DNA from: Ampullimonas aquatilis | GTDB lineage: Bacteria; Pseudomonadota; Gammaproteobacteria; Burkholderiales; Burkholderiaceae_D | Assembly (NCBI RefSeq): GCF_049675895.1 | Contig: NZ_CP183834.1 | Span: 1,736,001-1,800,000 of the forward strand | Direction: 5' to 3' | DNA: 64,000 bases | Shown: positions 61,501 to 64,000 of the stretch, piece by piece | How the letters are laid out: each line of letters begins with the position of its first letter | Position numbering within the stretch: the first letter of the stretch is position 1 | Notes under the pieces: generated by a model | The model's database searches: none | Told to the model about the DNA's origin: nothing | What the model saw: the letters and a program-made list of their open reading frames with translations, nothing else | Made by a program: the position numbers and the translations under genes

Positions 61501-63317
61501 ATATCGCTCTCAGCTATCAAATGTTCCGTTCAGAATCGGAGAGCGAAGCAGAAGCGCAGGCTAGGCAGAATACCCTCTGGAAGATACTGGATGACCACTA
61601 TGTAAAGCTGGATACTTCGTCGACTGAGAGCCCGGAGACCAAGACCTGGCGACTATGTCTCGCGCGCATGGACCGGCGCAAAATGACAATTTCATCAGAA
61701 GTGCGCGATGACGGGATTCAGATTTCGTTCAACCCGGAGCTAGATAGCGATTTAAGGACCTACAGCGAGACTACCTTAGCCACGCTGACGGACTCGATGC
61801 GCTACATAGGGTTGCATCTGTGGTCACGCAAGCGCTGGGAACGTGACAAAGCCGGTTATTCGCAGTATCCAAAATACGACGACAATCCGAAGCAAGCCGT
61901 TGACGAAACTCGAATAGTCTATGAAACCCTCTTGTCGGACAAAGACGTTGATGGACGATTCTTCTTGTCTAATGTCGCCATCCCGCCTTCAGCCTGTGCT
62001 GTGTTACTCAGAGATTTCTCGGCCGTACTGGAGCCCGCTGATGTGAACTTTTGCAAGGAGGTCGTGCTCCACTATGCGTCTACCCCCTTCAAGCAGGACT
62101 ACAAATACCAAGTCGGCGACGGCATCGATGCAGCGATCGGGATACTTCCAGCGCTACTGAGAAGTTTTCCAGATGATGTCGACCACATTAAGGCAATCCT
62201 CCTTCTCACCCTGCTCGACATAAATCCAATTAACATGTCTGACCAATTTAATAGCTATGCAGTCGCCGCAATAGCTGAAATCGGAAAGACGCATCCTGAT
62301 GTAGTCAACACTCTATTCTCGGGATATCTCTACATTTACCCGATCTGGAAGCGCGTCTGCGATGCGGCCATAAAAGATAGACACGCCGGAAAGTGGTACC
62401 GCATCTCTCACTTTGAGCTGATACGGCACTTCATTCAAGAGCACCAGGACGAGTTAGTTAGTGCGCTTGAAAGTGGCGTCGGAACCGACCAACTTCCTAC
62501 GGCAGGAGCGCTTGACCACGAAGGTGTAGTTACCGCATTAGGGCTTCTTCCACTAGGCACTAACAACGCACACCATAAATCGTTCGCCATAGAAGCAACC
62601 GCCGTTGTAATCCAAGGGTCGCAGCAGCGGCATCGAGAGAAAGAGAGGTTTGACTACAGTAAGCGGATTAGCTTTTACGAGAAATTTGCACAACTTGTAC
62701 TGCATTCAAACGGCCCGGAAATTGCTCACTATATGAGTCCTGTATTGGAGCGGTTTGAAGACGTTGAGGACGCCGACAAGCTCCTCCAAGAGTTCATTCT
62801 TACCGAAGATCGCACCCCCAGGTACGATGCCTTTTGGGCGGTATGGGAGCTCCTCTACCCGAAGATTGTGAAGTTGTGTCAATCAGGAGGAAATAAGTCC
62901 AACATCGTCCACAATTACCTGCTTGCCTGGCCCTATTGGAGCAAAACCGCAAAACAATGGGGATCTTTAAGGGATAGGGAGAAGTCCTTCTTTGCCAGAG
63001 TAGCGACTGACATTGGGGGGCATCTTTCTGTGTTCTATTCGCTTGTAAAGTTCTTGAACGAGGTTGGTACGCCGTTCGTGTCCGACGGCATATTGTGGAT
63101 TAGTGGCATCATCGAGCGCAATCCGTCCTTATCGGGCGAGAACCTCGAAAAGAACACTGAGTACTACCTTGAGAACCTCATTCGCGGCTACGTGCTGAGT
63201 AACCGAGAGATGATTCGCCGAACAGTTCATGTGAAGCAAGCAGTATTGCGGATTTTGAATTTTTTACTTGAGCGCGGGTCGGTCACAGCGTATCTGACTA
63301 GGGAGCATATTCTGTAG
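58503..63317 (+). CDS. Avs-like antiviral STAND NTPase with N-terminal nuclease-like domain
   Basis: 1604 residues. Residues 1-140 look like a PD-(D/E)xK (Mrr/Cap4-like) nuclease: GIEAEPISV, then IGWQAKF with the Q-x-K at 64-66. The STAND NTPase follows, with Walker A GDGGVGKT at 215-222 and Walker B VVVDSAEKL near 278. A winged-helix-like part leads into about 1000 residues of alpha-helical repeats that would form the sensor. This order and length fit AVAST (Avs) proteins, which recognise phage terminase or portal proteins and then cut DNA. The gene is isolated, differs in codon use from the neighbours and lies between guaA-like repeats. The start is uncertain because no ribosome binding site is seen. 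Confidence 0.8.
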   Translation: MIVESNWGNFRAKFNGREQKTFEWMASLFFYSEHNRPLGASRYFNQAGIEAEPISVGSEVIGWQAKFTDRELASYKDQLVASITTAKAQHPALTQIYFYINADFGQGRKAKDPTYKTTIEARAAAAGVTVTWKTASFFESPFVCQTHAAISSHFFNLEPSIFDLVRQVAEHGDALLSPIQSKITVDSRMVRLDRQHVVEQLQQTLACTSVVILSGDGGVGKTAVVKEFHSLVKDKAPFFVFKASEFNIRNVNELFSHYGALTLSQFIGAHRDVTEKFVVVDSAEKLADVEYPDVFEEFLSALRRDGWKIIFTTRLGYLEDLKYQLVERYGVPFEPLNVPGLTPAQLSQLASEHGFLLPDNERLRSLLHNLFYLKEYLRVYPQGSGTAEYSKFREALWNNQIEHTSIRRDNIHRRRGERFIQIARKRATAGLFYVPMSGNDDALGQLEADEIIKFDSTAQGYFITHDIYEEWALERLIEQSYRAFTQRSDFYREIGDSLPVRRAFRTWLGERLLSATDEASQLIVSTVEDSDTPRHWKDETLVAALLSEQASPLVQRFARKMLDQVLALAQLTDSSRKGKLSTSPQVANSSLLYQMLFLLRIACKEVDQSLLKIFPEEALRSQVSAFFTRPKGTGWSAMIEFAHQHTTEIGPLFLQAVLPVLVDWTNYYKTGMATRSAGLMALNYLRGLDQDNENHGRPSRAVRAQLTTVVSNSAEEIKPELAQLFDDVIGLNDPDYDDTYEDLVETALSSIDKSALIAANLPKQVLGLANVFWRQTPHVSSHRGFGYRNDLEQYFNLPNKSIQDYYASAFRTPLLRLLQVDPRSTVSFILAFVNDAVAHYANSDLDKNEVEEIELLLPLAHSPVKQFISRRLWLMYRGGMPAPSLLSSMHMALEKWLLLLVKKTEANIAESWCIYLLEHSRSASITSIVTSVLFAEPKKLANIAYILLRCREILRHDIDRMIFESQAKSLYAIANHWDDFFQNERLATCDEEHRKGTLEHIALSYQMFRSESESEAEAQARQNTLWKILDDHYVKLDTSSTESPETKTWRLCLARMDRRKMTISSEVRDDGIQISFNPELDSDLRTYSETTLATLTDSMRYIGLHLWSRKRWERDKAGYSQYPKYDDNPKQAVDETRIVYETLLSDKDVDGRFFLSNVAIPPSACAVLLRDFSAVLEPADVNFCKEVVLHYASTPFKQDYKYQVGDGIDAAIGILPALLRSFPDDVDHIKAILLLTLLDINPINMSDQFNSYAVAAIAEIGKTHPDVVNTLFSGYLYIYPIWKRVCDAAIKDRHAGKWYRISHFELIRHFIQEHQDELVSALESGVGTDQLPTAGALDHEGVVTALGLLPLGTNNAHHKSFAIEATAVVIQGSQQRHREKERFDYSKRISFYEKFAQLVLHSNGPEIAHYMSPVLERFEDVEDADKLLQEFILTEDRTPRYDAFWAVWELLYPKIVKLCQSGGNKSNIVHNYLLAWPYWSKTAKQWGSLRDREKSFFARVATDIGGHLSVFYSLVKFLNEVGTPFVSDGILWISGIIERNPSLSGENLEKNTEYYLENLIRGYVLSNREMIRRTVHVKQAVLRILNFLLERGSVTAYLTREHIL

Positions 63318-63537
63318 TTCGAGGGCGCAGCTCCGACAGGCGACCAGCTGCGAGGTTGGTCCCTTGTTAGCAAAACAAGGCTCCGGTTTACCGTCAGCTT
63401 CGCCACTTTGGGAGCTGCTCAGGAGCGAATTTCTTTCCAAAACCTTTAAATCAATAACCTAGAATAAGCACATTCTAACCACTTACTTCGGATAATCTCC
63501 CAAGCTATTGATTTATATAATTAAAAAATTTCCTCAC

Positions 63538-63549
63538 TCCCACTCTATT
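63538..63549. repeat. Right copy of the guaA-3'-end-like direct repeat (putative att site)
   Basis: TCCCACTCTATT, identical to 58155-58166. The minus strand reads ACA ATA GAG TGG GAG TGA (Thr-Ile-Glu-Trp-Glu-stop). The two copies are 5383 bases apart and bracket the STAND gene. Confidence 0.6.
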
Positions 63550-63752
63550 GTTTCCGAGGCCTTAAAACCCGCATAAATGCTAGCTTTCTTGGTTGTCATC
63601 GCTCGCTTTTACCGTCATTTATACCGTCAAAAACAGAGCGCTTTTGCTGGCGCGGGAGATGCACTCGGTTTGCGCGGCAGCTACTCCAGCCCATCAATCA
63701 TCAACGAACGCTGCGAGCCAGCCAACCTGAAACTTTGGATTATTCTTCGTTA

Positions 63753-63769
63753 TCGTAGCACAACTACGA
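63753..63769. promoter_or_regulatory. Inverted repeat 1, candidate AbiEi operator
   Basis: TCGTAG-CACAA-CTACGA, a perfect 6-base inverted repeat with a 5-base spacer, 57 bases upstream of the AbiEi-type start. It matches repeat 2 in a longer block (TATCGTAGCA...CTACGACT). Confidence 0.7.
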
Positions 63770-63789
63770 CTAACGCACGCAAACAAAGC

Positions 63790-63818
63790 TTGGCAATTCT
63801 TTAAAATGATGGTAAATA
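63790..63818 (+). promoter_or_regulatory. Possible sigma-70 promoter of the AbiEi-type gene
   Basis: TTGGCA (63790-63795) and TAAATA (63813-63818) are 17 bases apart. The -10 lies against inverted repeat 2, so a protein bound there would block RNA polymerase. If used, the message would have almost no leader. Confidence 0.4.
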
Positions 63819-63835
63819 TCGTAGCATGGCTACGA
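63819..63835. promoter_or_regulatory. Inverted repeat 2 spanning the start codon, candidate AbiEi operator
   Basis: TCGTAGC-ATG-GCTACGA is a perfect 7-base inverted repeat centred on the ATG at 63826. It repeats the motif of 63753-63769. AbiEi antitoxins are known to repress their own operon by binding inverted repeats near the promoter. Confidence 0.7.
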
Positions 63836-64000
63836 CTGAGCGAACTAAACTAAACTCCCTCTACAGGCAGTGGGCCCCGGGAATCCCCTTGACGTCGGAG
63901 GACCTGGCGGCATTGGGTGTCTCTGCGGACTTGGCCGTTCACTACGCGCGCGCTGGCTGGCTTACTCGCTTGGCACGCGGGGTGTACCGCCGCCCCAACG
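63826..64000 (+). CDS. AbiEi-type antitoxin / transcriptional regulator, partial
   Basis: 58 codons are visible before the window ends. The translation begins MATTERTKLNSLYRQWAPG and continues with LTSEDLAALGVSADLAVHYARAGWLTRLARGVYRRPN. This is the N-terminal winged-helix domain of AbiEi antitoxins of type IV toxin-antitoxin systems. A nucleotidyltransferase toxin gene (AbiEii) would be expected downstream, outside the window. No ribosome binding site is seen, in keeping with a leaderless or weakly translated start. Confidence 0.75.
   Translation, partial: MATTERTKLNSLYRQWAPGIPLTSEDLAALGVSADLAVHYARAGWLTRLARGVYRRPN

Larger units (their letters stand above)
63318..63825. other. Right junction of the defence island
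   Basis: 508 bases after the STAND gene. They contain a hairpin CCTTGTT-AGCA-AACAAGG at about 63361-63380, the second guaA-like repeat (63538-63549), repeated CCGTCA/TACCGTCA motifs near 63610-63630, and the control region of the AbiEi-type gene. A 75-codon frame at 63577-63804 has no family resemblance and starts inside the junction, so I do not call it a gene. Confidence 0.45.

Noticed and set aside
63577..63804. 75-codon frame between the guaA-like repeat and the AbiEi-type gene
   Set aside because: Lies in a junction region, includes an operator repeat, and resembles nothing known; an integrase remnant was considered but no integrase motif is visible.
1..64000. tRNA, rRNA or CRISPR loci
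   Set aside because: No tRNA T-arm/acceptor combinations, rRNA stretches or regularly spaced direct repeats were recognised on either strand by reading; a covariance-model scan would be needed to exclude them.

Overview
The window looks like the chromosome of a Gram-negative betaproteobacterium, probably methylotroph-like (Methylophilales or a relative). The signs are an amide/urea uptake and formamidase cluster of the Methylophilus fmd type, PQQ-dependent alcohol dehydrogenases, a PEP-CTERM protein, LexA with tandem SOS boxes, and a lol/tatD/comEC block. No rRNA, tRNA, CRISPR array or intact insertion sequence was found.

Layout. 1-9907: short-chain amide use. A partial permease-like gene (probably the N-terminus of a permease-histidine kinase hybrid) diverges from an operon of a binding protein, two permeases, two ATPases, formamidase FmdA, zinc-ribbon FmdB and aliphatic amidase AmiE. 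10000-11900: an AT-rich islet with a YaaC-like gene and a VapBC toxin-antitoxin pair. 12072-17608: lolC-lolD-tatD-comEC operon. 17784-21578: a TPR protein with a degenerate trypsin-like domain, a 5'-nucleotidase-family enzyme and a PEP-CTERM protein. 21977-24537: imuA-like and lexA, then L-asparaginase.

24650-45837 is the most interesting part: an alcohol-oxidation island of the Pseudomonas ped/exa type. It encodes two PQQ dehydrogenases. The one at 32284-34023 carries the extra Asp (WDFDG) that marks lanthanide enzymes such as PedH. The one at 40822-42690 carries Ser at that place (WDFSG), as in calcium enzymes such as ExaA/PedE. Around them lie two PedF-type cytochromes c, a MoxJ/PedG-like binding protein, a beta-propeller protein, a pentapeptide-repeat protein, a porin, a type II NADH dehydrogenase, a NosR-like membrane flavoprotein with its ApbE flavin transferase, an AcoR-like sigma-54 activator and a NarL-type two-component pair. 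I find good -24/-12 promoters before the PedH-like gene, one cytochrome/binding-protein operon and the porin, and a weaker one before the NosR-like gene. Two of these share an exact 13-bp upstream motif at about the same distance. This suggests a sigma-54 regulon under the AcoR-like activator, with the two-component pair next to the calcium enzyme as a second control. A protein apparently derived from the N-terminus of an ISL3 transposase follows the activator.

45966-57586 is mostly housekeeping: YkgJ-like protein, ABC-F protein YbiT, a complete late biotin operon (bioA-bioD-bioB-bioF-bioH-like-bioC), LD-carboxypeptidase, TadA, a VanZ-like membrane protein, a HIT protein, and DUF2147 and SnoaL-like proteins.

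58092-64000 is a defence island. A 1604-residue STAND NTPase with an N-terminal nuclease-like domain (Avs-like) lies between two 12-bp repeats that resemble the 3' end of guaA, a known integration site. After the second repeat comes the start of an AbiEi-type antitoxin gene with two matching inverted repeats, one of which spans its start codon.
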